This document shows positions 15,503 to 23,322 of a stretch of 24,230 bases of DNA, one piece after another (the stretch's first letter is position 1; each line of letters opens with the position of its first letter). This stretch comes from Desulfobacteraceae bacterium (lineage in GTDB: Bacteria; Desulfobacterota; DSM-4660; Desulfatiglandales; Desulfatiglandaceae): assembly GCA_030611815.1 (NCBI GenBank), contig JAUWPC010000011.1, positions 1-24,230 on the forward strand, written 5' to 3'. Made by a program: the position numbers and the translations under genes. The notes under the pieces were generated by a model that did not search any database, was not told where the DNA came from, and worked only from the letters and a program-made list of their open reading frames with translations.

Positions 15503-16924
15503 TTATGGAGTGAGATTCCGGTCTGACGGAAAAAAGACTTTTTCGCATGTTTTGGGCGGCAGCCTGAGCCGTTTGAGCCCTACCTCCGCAACCTGCGACA
15601 CAGGGTCATACATCTGCGAGACCGGTGGATTGTAGGAAAGTTCGGCATCCAGGAGGTCGTAAAGGGTCATGCCCCCGTGAATGGCTAAGGCGAAGAGATT
15701 GATCCGCCACCCGGCCCCCTCTTTTCCCACGGCCTGCGCGCCAAGGATCTTCCCGTCCTCTACATTCACAACGACCCTCAGTTGGATGTCCTTCACATCC
15801 GGCATGTAGTGGGGCAGCGTCTCCCGCCTCGTGGAAACAGCCCTAACATCATACCCCAGATCCTTCGCAGTCTGGAGCGTATACCCGGTTGAGGCGATCT
15901 CCAGACCGCCCACCACCGTAAGAAAGGTGCTGAGGGCCCCCGGATATGGAGTATCTCCACCGGCCGCGTTTACTCCTGCGGTCATCCCCTGACGGTAGGC
16001 GGACGTGGCAAGCTGCATGGTGGCGGGCGTGTGATCTATTCGAGAGTAGGTCCGAACAAGATCCCCAACCGCATATACCCCCCTGACAGATGTCTCCATC
16101 CGGTTATTGACCATCACCAGGTCTCTTTCAGTTGTTGCGCCAACGCTTTCAGCGATCCTCGTGTTTCCACGCATTCCGACCGCCATGACCACAATGTCGC
16201 AGGGTATGGTTTCTCCGGCAATCTCCACAGATTCCACCTCCTGCGCACCGTTGATACGTTCGATCCCTTTGCCAAAAAGCACCCGAATCCCCAAGTCTTC
16301 GAGGTGTTCGACAATACCTTTTCCCATCTCCGGGTCTAAGTTGCGGGGAAAGGGGGCCGGGGTACGTTTCGTGATAGCCACATCAAGACCCTGGCTTCTC
16401 AGTGCCACCGCGACCTCAAGCCCTGCCGCGCCACCGCCCACAACTACGGCACGTTTCTTCCGTGAAGATATTGCCGCCTCAAGAAGGGCACGACTGTTCT
16501 CGATGTCTGATACAAAATGGATTCCCCTACCTATAAAACCTTCCGCGCCGGGAACCGGAAGCGTTATCGGTGAGGCGCCGGTGGCAAGGATCAATGCGTC
16601 GTATCTGATCGACCTTTCATCCGAGGTGGTGAGGTCTACCGCCTTAACGATTTTTTCTTGATGGTCAACAGAGACCGTCTCGTGATGAAGAAGTTTGATG
16701 AGTCTGTTTTTCACTTCAGGGACATTGTATTTCAACGCCTCAAAGTCTTTCACCACCCCCTCAATCACAAAGGGGAGACCGCAGGGAGAGAATTGATCAA
16801 AGTCCCGCTTTTCAATGATCGTGACCCGGCATTTGCGGTTAAAGCTGAGGGCCGCCTTTGAGGCATACAGACCGCCCGCGCCAAGCCCGATAATCACGAT
16901 TTCCAAGGGTTGATTCGTATCCAT
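15503..16924 (-). CDS. FAD-dependent pyridine nucleotide-disulfide oxidoreductase, CoA-disulfide reductase/NADH oxidase-like (473 aa)
   Basis: This is a flavoprotein that passes electrons between NAD(P)H and a thiol/disulfide or oxygen acceptor. It has an N-terminal FAD site GLGAGG (13-18), a single active-site cysteine in FSPCGLPFVIEG (Cys48) as in CoA-disulfide reductases and NADH oxidases, an NAD(P) site VVVGGGAAGLE (161-171), a second FAD motif VYAVGDLV and a C-terminal dimerisation domain. The CxxxxC pair of dihydrolipoamide dehydrogenase is absent, so it is not a standard L-protein even though it lies in a glycine cleavage cluster. The frame extends to TTG 16930, but ATG 16924 is preferred. 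It lies 97 bp downstream of gcvPB. Confidence 0.88.
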   Translation of the reverse strand: MDTNQPLEIVIIGLGAGGLYASKAALSFNRKCRVTIIEKRDFDQFSPCGLPFVIEGVVKDFEALKYNVPEVKNRLIKLLHHETVSVDHQEKIVKAVDLTTSDERSIRYDALILATGASPITLPVPGAEGFIGRGIHFVSDIENSRALLEAAISSRKKRAVVVGGGAAGLEVAVALRSQGLDVAITKRTPAPFPRNLDPEMGKGIVEHLEDLGIRVLFGKGIERINGAQEVESVEIAGETIPCDIVVMAVGMRGNTRIAESVGATTERDLVMVNNRMETSVRGVYAVGDLVRTYSRIDHTPATMQLATSAYRQGMTAGVNAAGGDTPYPGALSTFLTVVGGLEIASTGYTLQTAKDLGYDVRAVSTRRETLPHYMPDVKDIQLRVVVNVEDGKILGAQAVGKEGAGWRINLFALAIHGGMTLYDLLDAELSYNPPVSQMYDPVSQVAEVGLKRLRLPPKTCEKVFFPSDRNLTP

Positions 16925-16961
16925 AACCAATTCTATACTACTTAACGAGGTCTGTTTTAAT

Positions 16962-16997
16962 AATTATCTGCGCTTATCTGGGGAAATCTGCGTCCCC
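16962..16997. repeat. ATCTGCG-type repeat with hairpin between gcvPB and the FAD gene
   Basis: Three ATCTG(C/G)G units lie in tandem, and GGGGA (16980-16984) pairs with TCCCC (16993-16997) around eight bases. A similar motif (GCAGATTTACGCAGATTAT, opposite strand) lies at about 18592-18610 in the next gap of the cluster. There is no U-run, so it is unlikely to be a strong terminator. Confidence 0.4.
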
Positions 16998-17021
16998 AAA
17001 ACTATTATTTCAAAACTTATC

Positions 17022-18479
17022 TTATCCTGCCAGGCACGGCTTCCGGGCCGCAGTGGTCTCATCCAACCGCCTTACCTTGCATTTGTGGGGGGCCTGGCGG
17101 AGAAGGTCCGGGTCGTGTTTCGCTTCATCGACGATGGCCTTGAACGCTTCAATATAACGGTCGATATCCTCTTTGGATTCGGTCTCGGTGGGCTCCACCA
17201 TGATCGCGCCCTGCACAACTAACGGGAAGTAGATAGTGGGCGGGTGAAATCCATAATCCATGAGCCGTTTGGCCATGTCCAGGGTCGTAATATGATCGGG
17301 CGTTTGGTTCTTATCCGAAAAAACGCACTCGTGCATACACGGTCTGTCAAAGGGAAGATGGAGGGTATCCTTTAACATCTCTTTGATATAATTCGCATTC
17401 AGCACCGCGAACTGGCTTGCCTTTTTCAGATTTTCCGGTCCCATGGTTCGAATATAGCAATAGGCCTTCAGCATGACGCCAAAATTCCCGTAAAATGCCT
17501 GAAGCTTGCCTATAGAATCCGGCCGATTTTCATCGAGAGCGTACCTGCCCTCCTTTTGCACGATCCTGGGAACCGGCAAAAACGGCTCAAGGTCCTTTTT
17601 GACACATACAGGTCCCGAACCAGGGCCCCCGCCGCCATGCGGGGTGGAAAAGGTCTTATGGAGATTCAATTGCATCACATCAACACCGATCTTCCCCATC
17701 TGTGCCACACCCATCACCGCATTCATGTTGGCACCGTCACAATATACCAAGCCCCCCATTGAATGAACGATGTCGGCAATTTCGAGGATGTTTTCCTCAA
17801 AAAGTCCCAACGTGTTGGGGTTGGTTATCATGATCCCTGCGGTGTCCTCATCCATGACTTCTGAAACCACTTCTGCTGACAGGATCCCCTTGTCATTCGA
17901 TTTGACGGCGACAGGTCGGTAGCCGCACAGGGCTGCACTGGAAGGGTTTGTACCGTGTGCGGTATCCGGCACAATGATCTTTGAACGCCGTGACCCTCTG
18001 CTCTGATGCCAGGCGTACACAAGAAGCATTCCGGTAAGCTCCCCCTGGGCCCCCGCGGCCGGCTGAAGGGTGGCAGCGTCCATGCCGGTGATTTCAGTAA
18101 GATATTGCTCAAGCTCAAACATGATCCGTAACGCCCCCTGGGAGAGGGTGTCCGGTAGCAGAGGATGTGCACCGCTAAAACCTGGAAGGCTCGCCTGTCT
18201 TTCATTTGTCTTGGGGTTGTATTTCATGGTGCATGAGCCTAACGGGTACATCCCGGTATCTAACCCGAAATTCCATTGAGACAGCCGGGTATAATGACGC
18301 ACTACATCCACCTCACTCAGATCCGGAAAATCAGGGCCCTCTCCGGTGAGTTCAGGATCCAGGGGGCTTGGCTCAACATCCTGCTTGGGGAGGGAAAATC
18401 CGCACCTCCCCTTTTTCCCTTTCTCCCACAAAAGCGGTTCGTTAAGAATAAGCCCGGTTGTTCCCATCAATTCTGTCAT
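17022..18479 (-). CDS. gcvPB: Glycine dehydrogenase (decarboxylating) subunit 2, GcvPB (485 aa)
   Basis: This is the PLP-binding half of the split P-protein. With GcvPA it decarboxylates glycine and attaches the aminomethyl group to the lipoyl arm of GcvH, releasing CO2. Motifs include GMYPLGSCTMKYNPK (76-90), DTAHGTNPSSAAL (172-184), DGANMNAVMG (248-257) and the PLP lysine K275 in NLHKTFSTPHGGGGPG. The length is normal for the subunit. The ATG at 18479 is preceded by a GAGAGG site. It follows gcvPA by a 137-bp gap that contains a palindromic repeat, which may lower coupling between the two subunits. Confidence 0.97.
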   Translation of the reverse strand: MTELMGTTGLILNEPLLWEKGKKGRCGFSLPKQDVEPSPLDPELTGEGPDFPDLSEVDVVRHYTRLSQWNFGLDTGMYPLGSCTMKYNPKTNERQASLPGFSGAHPLLPDTLSQGALRIMFELEQYLTEITGMDAATLQPAAGAQGELTGMLLVYAWHQSRGSRRSKIIVPDTAHGTNPSSAALCGYRPVAVKSNDKGILSAEVVSEVMDEDTAGIMITNPNTLGLFEENILEIADIVHSMGGLVYCDGANMNAVMGVAQMGKIGVDVMQLNLHKTFSTPHGGGGPGSGPVCVKKDLEPFLPVPRIVQKEGRYALDENRPDSIGKLQAFYGNFGVMLKAYCYIRTMGPENLKKASQFAVLNANYIKEMLKDTLHLPFDRPCMHECVFSDKNQTPDHITTLDMAKRLMDYGFHPPTIYFPLVVQGAIMVEPTETESKEDIDRYIEAFKAIVDEAKHDPDLLRQAPHKCKVRRLDETTAARKPCLAG

Positions 18480-18507
18480 GATTTACCCTCTCACAATTCC
18501 ATCCGCA

Positions 18508-18588
18508 AACCCGCCTGCCACTGCGAGGCACGAGCGGGCAGGTTTCGCCCCAGAGGAATAGTCCCGAGCAGTCAGGAATTCCACAGGG
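18508..18588. repeat. Composite palindromic repeat between gcvPA and gcvPB (includes dispersed hairpin copy 2)
   Basis: CCCGC (18510-18514) pairs with GCGGG (18534-18538). A second imperfect inverted repeat links 18549-18559 to 18578-18588 with nine of eleven pairs. The first part shares TGCCCGCTC and GGCAGGCGGG pieces (on the minus strand) with 10912-10948. In the transcript it could form stems that attenuate, stabilise or separate gcvPA and gcvPB messages; this is inference. Confidence 0.45.
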
Positions 18589-18616
18589 CAAGCAGATTTA
18601 CGCAGATTATAAATGA

Positions 18617-19969
18617 TCAATCCCTCAGTTTTGAATTGTCAATTGTCAATCCTCTCACCAGTTCATCCATCTCTTCTTTGGATCTGGTCTCTGTTACGCA
18701 GAGAAGATAGTGGTTGGCCAATTCCGGATAAAAGGGTGAAATGGAAAGGCCAGGTACTATCTTTTTCTTTAACAGCCGTTCATAGGTCTTCTCAAAACCC
18801 GGAGGGAATTCAACGACAAATTCATTGAATGTGGGGCGATCAAAGGGGATATTGAACCCTGACGCCTTTAACTGCGATTTAAGATACTCCGCCTTATCAT
18901 GGTTCTGGCGCGCGAGTTCCCGTATCCCGGTTCTTCCTAAAGAGGCCATATACATGGCAGCGGCTAATGCGCATAGACTGTTATTGGTACAGATATTGGA
19001 CGTGGCCTTTTCCCTCCGGATGTGCTGCTCCCGGGTCGCTAATGTCAACACAAAACCTCTCCTGCCGTCTAAGTCTTTTGTCTGGCCAACCAGACGGCCC
19101 GGCAGTTTTCGCATATATTTTTTGTTAGTCGCGATCATTCCTAAGGCCGGCCCCCCATAAGAAAGGGGGATCCCAAGGCTCTGACCCTCTCCACATGCGA
19201 TGTCGGCCCCGTAGCTGCCCGGGTTTTTCAGGAGCCCGTATGCCAGGGCCTCGGTAAAGGAGGGGACAAAAAAAGCACCCTTTTCATGGGCTTTTTCACC
19301 GACTTTTTGAAGATCTTCAATACAACCAAAGAAGTTGGGTGACTGGACCGCCACTGCTGCCAAATCATCCAGTTCATCGACCCTGCCAAGATCGGTCGTG
19401 CCATTTTCGAGATACGGGAGCTCAACAACGTCATAGCCGGAGGGCTCAAAATAGGTCCGGATCGTCTTGCGGTAGAGGGGATGGATAAGGCTTGAAACCG
19501 CGACCCTTTTGCGCCCCGTGATTCGAATGGCCATGAGTAGCGACTCGGTCAGTGCGGTAGCGCCGTCATAGTGGGATGCGGTCGCCACTTCCATACCCAA
19601 AAGCCGGGCCGCAAGCGTCTGGTATTCATAGACCGCCTGCAAGGTCCCCTGACTCATTTCAGGCTGGTACGGGGTATAAGATGTTACAAATTCTGATCGA
19701 CCCAGGAGGTACGATATTGACGCGGGGATAAAGTGCTCATAACTTCCCGCCCCCATGAACAGTTTGTACTCCGGAGCGACAGCCATCTGGCACGATAGGC
19801 CCTCCATATGGTTGTTCAGTTCCCATTCGGTCAAAGGATCAGGGAGATCCAGGTCGGCCTTCAAACGGCAGTCATCAGGTATTGTGGAGAAGAGGTCGTC
19901 AAGGGTATCCGCTCCCACCACTCGAAGCATTGAACCGATATCTTCTGCCGTATGGGGTAAGTAATGCAT
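18617..19969 (-). CDS. gcvPA: Glycine dehydrogenase (decarboxylating) subunit 1, GcvPA (450 aa)
   Basis: This is the N-terminal half of the split glycine decarboxylase and partner of GcvPB. It has the fold but not the PLP lysine. Family motifs are visible: FMGAGSYEHFIPASISYLLG, SYTPYQPEMSQGTLQAVYEY, ATASHYDGATALTES, GADIACGEGQSLGIPLSYGG and TREQHIRREKATSNICTN. The length is typical. The ATG directly abuts the gcvH stop (TAA-ATG) with AAGGAG in the gcvH tail, so translation is coupled. The last nine residues (TIDNSKLRD) are encoded in a TTGACAATTGACAATT repeat, which suggests that the stop region has drifted into repeat DNA. Confidence 0.97.
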   Translation of the reverse strand: MHYLPHTAEDIGSMLRVVGADTLDDLFSTIPDDCRLKADLDLPDPLTEWELNNHMEGLSCQMAVAPEYKLFMGAGSYEHFIPASISYLLGRSEFVTSYTPYQPEMSQGTLQAVYEYQTLAARLLGMEVATASHYDGATALTESLLMAIRITGRKRVAVSSLIHPLYRKTIRTYFEPSGYDVVELPYLENGTTDLGRVDELDDLAAVAVQSPNFFGCIEDLQKVGEKAHEKGAFFVPSFTEALAYGLLKNPGSYGADIACGEGQSLGIPLSYGGPALGMIATNKKYMRKLPGRLVGQTKDLDGRRGFVLTLATREQHIRREKATSNICTNNSLCALAAAMYMASLGRTGIRELARQNHDKAEYLKSQLKASGFNIPFDRPTFNEFVVEFPPGFEKTYERLLKKKIVPGLSISPFYPELANHYLLCVTETRSKEEMDELVRGLTIDNSKLRD

Positions 19970-20374
19970 TTACTCGGCTCCTTTCAATTTCTCCACACAT
20001 TCGGTGCTGGTCATGAGGGTCTCCATTTCAGATGCATCAGAGGGGTTCAGCTCAACGAACCATCCATCGCCATAAGGGCTCTGGTTAACTAACTCCGGGG
20101 CGTCTTCAAGCTCTTTGTTTACATCGGTGATTTCTCCTGTGACCGGTATGTAACACTCGACCACAGCCTTGACCGATTCTACGGTGGCGAATTCGCCTCC
20201 CTTCTTTAATGTATCACCGACCTGTGGCAGTTCCACAAATACGATATCTCCGAGCTGGTCCTGGGCATAGTCATCAAGGCCGACCCTGACCCTGTCGCCT
20301 TCAAGCCTGGCCCATTCATGGTCCTCCGCATAGCGAAGATCATCTGGCATTATCAGTTCGTTGATCTTTTTCAT
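19970..20374 (-). CDS. gcvH: Glycine cleavage system H protein (134 aa)
   Basis: This is the lipoyl-carrier protein that shuttles the aminomethyl intermediate from GcvP to GcvT and electrons to the L-protein. The lipoyl lysine is K69 in ATVESVKAV. Other family features are DHEWARLEGDRVRVGLDDYA, QLGDIVFVELPQVG and the C-terminal NQSPYGDGWFVELNP. The length is typical. The ATG at 20374 has an AGGAGAGAGG ribosome-binding site. It is the first gene of the minus-strand run and is divergent from the gcvT-glyA fusion. Confidence 0.97.
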   Translation of the reverse strand: MKKINELIMPDDLRYAEDHEWARLEGDRVRVGLDDYAQDQLGDIVFVELPQVGDTLKKGGEFATVESVKAVVECYIPVTGEITDVNKELEDAPELVNQSPYGDGWFVELNPSDASEMETLMTSTECVEKLKGAE

Positions 20375-20493
20375 AAACCTCTCTCCTTTTTTAGTCTATT
20401 TCCCTAAGCCGGATAAACCTAAACTCTTGAACGGTTGCGAACATTTATCACATGCCGGATTTAAATGCAATTGCTAAGCCCGCTTTTCTCTTA

Positions 20494-20522
20494 TTGACGA
20501 AATTTATTAACCCTGATAGCAT
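20494..20522 (+). promoter_or_regulatory. Candidate promoter for the gcvT-glyA fusion gene
   Basis: TTGACG (20494-20499) is followed by 17 bases and TAGCAT (20517-20522). The leader to the ATG at 20642 would be about 110 bases and includes a GCAGG-ATCG-CCTGC hairpin (20537-20550). The intergenic region is 267 bp and must also hold the gcvH promoter, for which I see only weak candidates. Confidence 0.4.
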
Positions 20523-20536
20523 ATTTTGTTTTGATA

Positions 20537-20550
20537 GCAGGATCGCCTGC
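20537..20550 (+). other. Small hairpin in the predicted gcvT-glyA leader
   Basis: GCAGG pairs with CCTGC around the loop ATCG, about eight bases after the predicted transcription start. It is short; a role in mRNA stability or regulation is possible but unproven. The region lacks the architecture I would expect of a glycine riboswitch. Confidence 0.3.
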
Positions 20551-20641
20551 GACCTTAGCGGGTTCAATAGAAGACAACTCATAACAAGCCGTAAATCATC
20601 CATTTTACGAGACCATTATATAGAAGATAAGGAGATAAACA

Positions 20642-23293
20642 ATGACCAAGCTCAAACAAACTGTCTTCCACGATCGACATGTGGCCTTAGGCGCCAAGAT
20701 GGTGGAATTCGGAGGCTGGGAAATGCCTGTTCTGTATCCCACCGGAATTATAGGGGAGCATTTAGCTACCAGAAAAGGGGCCGGGCTTTTTGACGTATCC
20801 CATATGGGCCGGTTTATAGTCCGTGGCCCAGGGGCACTAAACTTCCTCCAGCACGTCCTGACCAATAATGCCGAGGCCCTTGACATCAGGACAGCGGGCG
20901 CGCAATACACCCTTATTCCTACACAGACCGGCGGGGCCGTAGATGATGCGTATCTCTACAGATTTGTGGAGGAGGAACATCTTTTAGTGGTCAATGCTGC
21001 CAATCGCGAAAAGGACTGGGACCACCTTAAGCCCTTTGTAAAGGATTTCGAAGACGTGGAGTTGATTGACTTAAGTGAAGATATTATCATGCTTGCCCTC
21101 CAGGGACCCACGTCCCGCTCCCTGATGGAAGATATCATAGAGTCAGGCCCTCTTCCGGAGCCGATGCGAAACGCGGTTAGCACCGTGACGATCTTCGGGG
21201 CCCGGGTAAAGGTGGCCCGCACAGGCTATACAGGAGAGCCCCTCTGTTTCGAGCTCTTTGCTGACAGGGACGACGGGCTTATGCTTTGGGACCTGTTGAT
21301 ATCCAAGGGCGCCACACCGATCGGTCTCGGGGCTCGAGATACCCTTCGCCTGGAGGCGGGACTACCGCTCTATGGCCATGAGCTTGGTGAAGACCCGGAT
21401 GGTAAGGAGATCCCTCTTATGGCCTGTTCTCTGTCCAAGTTCGCCGTGAGTGTCTCTCCCCTGAAAGGGGACTTTGTGGGTAGGGATGCCCTGACCAAAC
21501 AGCACCAAGCCCTAAAGAAGATAATCTCCGGGGATTTTTCGCTTATCCATGACCTGCCGCGCGTGATCAAGCCGATTGCAATTACAGGCAGGGGGATCGC
21601 CCGAGAGGGAGCAAAGTTATTCAAGGGCGACAGGCATGTGGGGTATGTGACGAGCGGAACCATGGTTCCCCTGTGGAGTGTTGAAGGGGAAGGGCTTGAA
21701 TCAGCTCTGATCGATCAGCATCAACTCCGATCTATCAGCTTAGGCTATGTGGACAGTGATATCCCCGAGTACGAGAAACTCCTCGTCCAAATCCGTGGCA
21801 AGTTGGTTGACTCTGTGACAGTACCGTTTCACATGCGCTCCGAGGCCCCCCCATATGCCCGTCCGATCATCTTTGATCACCACCTCTCCGAGGTTGAACT
21901 CCCTGCGGGCGATGGTCCGGCCAAGGCCGGAAGGCTCATAGAAAAGGCCATCGAAAATACTATCTGGCGACAACAGGAGTGCATCAACCTGATCCCTTCT
22001 GAAATGACCATCTCCCCCATGTCCCGGCTGCTGTCGGTGATGGACCCTGCCTTTCGATATGCCGAACACAGAAAGTCACTTGCATTCTACGACGCGGACA
22101 TTTTCTACTACCAGGGGACCCGGTTCATCGGCGAGGTAGAGCGGATGTTAGAGGATGAGATGAAAAAGTTCTTGGGATGCGGAGAGGTTGAGACGCGTCT
22201 TATCAGCGGACAGATGGCCAATACCGCTGTTTTCAGCGCCATGTTGGACTACATCAATCGCGGTGACCGAAAACAGGAGCCGAGAAGAATTCGCCAGGTC
22301 ATGAACAATCATATCAGGAAGGGCGGTCACCTGAGCGCCCAACCCATGGGTGCTCTAAAGGACTATGTGGCACGAGACCCCCGGACCGAGAGACCTGCCG
22401 TGGTCAACTTTCCTGTGTTGGCGGATAATCCTTTCAAGATTGATGTGCAGGCCACCCTGGAGTTGATAGATAAATATCGGCCGGAGCTGATTATTTTCGG
22501 AAAGAGCATGATCCTTCACAAGGAACCGGTGGCAGATATTCGACGGTTCTTGGACGATCAGGGGATCTACTCGGTAGTGATGTACGACATGGCTCATGTA
22601 TTGGGGCTCATCGGCCCCCACTTCCAGGAGCCGTTTGCCGAAGGCGTCGACCTGGTTACCGGCTCCACCCACAAGACCTATTTCGGGACCCAGCGGGGGG
22701 TCGTTGGCTGCGGTTTTGAAGAACATGAAGAGCGTTTCCAGCTCTGGGAATCTCTGCTCCGGCGGGCCTTTCCCGGATCCGTTTCCAACCACCATCTCGG
22801 CACCCTGTTAGGGTTGCTGATGGCGGCTTACGAGATGAATTATTTCAAAGATGAATACCAGGCCAAGGTCATTGCCAATGCCAGGGCGTTTGCCCGTGCC
22901 CTCAAAGAATCAGGCCTGGAAGTTGCCGGAGACCCTGACATTGACTTTACGGAAACCCATCAGGTCGTCGTGGATGTGGGTTACAGTCGGGGGCCTGAAA
23001 TTGCAGACCGGTTAGAGGCCAACAATATCATCTGCAACTACCAGGCCAATACCGACGAGGAGGGATTCACCGCTTCAGGGGCCCTCAGGCTGGGGGTGTC
23101 CGAGATGACGCGTTTCGGGATGGAGGAAGATGAGTTCAGGACGCTGGCCCCTTTGATTCATGATGTGGTGATTAACAATGCCGTTGTTGCAGATCAGATC
23201 AGGAAACTGCGGGAACCGTTTCGTGAGTTGAAGTTCTGTTTTACCGGCGACGAATACACAGACCTGCTCCAGGAGCTCCATAGACTCCTGTAG
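20642..23293 (+). CDS. GcvT-SHMT fusion: aminomethyltransferase joined to serine hydroxymethyltransferase (883 aa)
   Basis: Two complete enzymes lie in one frame. About residues 1-400 are GcvT: KMVEFGGWEMPV (19-30), FDVSHMGRF (50-58), GGAVDDAYLYR (97-107, with the conserved Asp101/102) and GARDTLRLEAGLPLYGHEL (230-248). This half transfers the one-carbon unit from GcvH to tetrahydrofolate. About 425-883 are a divergent SHMT with its expected active-site residues: E454 in IPSEM, Y489/Y490, the GGHLSA histidine H563, D649 and H652 in YDMAHVLGL, PLP lysine K678 in GSTHKTYFG, and R816 in GALRLGVSEMT. This half interconverts glycine plus methylene-THF with serine. The linker (about 401-424) is short and shows no frameshift. 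The ATG has AAGGAG seven bases upstream. It is transcribed divergently from gcvH-gcvPA-gcvPB. Channelling of methylene-THF between halves is inference. Confidence 0.93.
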   Translation: MTKLKQTVFHDRHVALGAKMVEFGGWEMPVLYPTGIIGEHLATRKGAGLFDVSHMGRFIVRGPGALNFLQHVLTNNAEALDIRTAGAQYTLIPTQTGGAVDDAYLYRFVEEEHLLVVNAANREKDWDHLKPFVKDFEDVELIDLSEDIIMLALQGPTSRSLMEDIIESGPLPEPMRNAVSTVTIFGARVKVARTGYTGEPLCFELFADRDDGLMLWDLLISKGATPIGLGARDTLRLEAGLPLYGHELGEDPDGKEIPLMACSLSKFAVSVSPLKGDFVGRDALTKQHQALKKIISGDFSLIHDLPRVIKPIAITGRGIAREGAKLFKGDRHVGYVTSGTMVPLWSVEGEGLESALIDQHQLRSISLGYVDSDIPEYEKLLVQIRGKLVDSVTVPFHMRSEAPPYARPIIFDHHLSEVELPAGDGPAKAGRLIEKAIENTIWRQQECINLIPSEMTISPMSRLLSVMDPAFRYAEHRKSLAFYDADIFYYQGTRFIGEVERMLEDEMKKFLGCGEVETRLISGQMANTAVFSAMLDYINRGDRKQEPRRIRQVMNNHIRKGGHLSAQPMGALKDYVARDPRTERPAVVNFPVLADNPFKIDVQATLELIDKYRPELIIFGKSMILHKEPVADIRRFLDDQGIYSVVMYDMAHVLGLIGPHFQEPFAEGVDLVTGSTHKTYFGTQRGVVGCGFEEHEERFQLWESLLRRAFPGSVSNHHLGTLLGLLMAAYEMNYFKDEYQAKVIANARAFARALKESGLEVAGDPDIDFTETHQVVVDVGYSRGPEIADRLEANNIICNYQANTDEEGFTASGALRLGVSEMTRFGMEEDEFRTLAPLIHDVVINNAVVADQIRKLREPFRELKFCFTGDEYTDLLQELHRLL

Positions 23294-23322
23294 CAGGGGT
23301 TTCAAGGGTTTAGTGGTTAGCT

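Noticed and set aside
15503..16924. Flavoprotein as a standard dihydrolipoamide dehydrogenase (L-protein)
   Set aside because: The CxxxxC redox motif of Lpd is missing; only a single cysteine in the CoA-disulfide reductase position is present.
20375..20641. Glycine riboswitch upstream of the gcv genes
   Set aside because: I see no tandem aptamer-like conserved stems; only a short hairpin is present. A covariance search would settle it.
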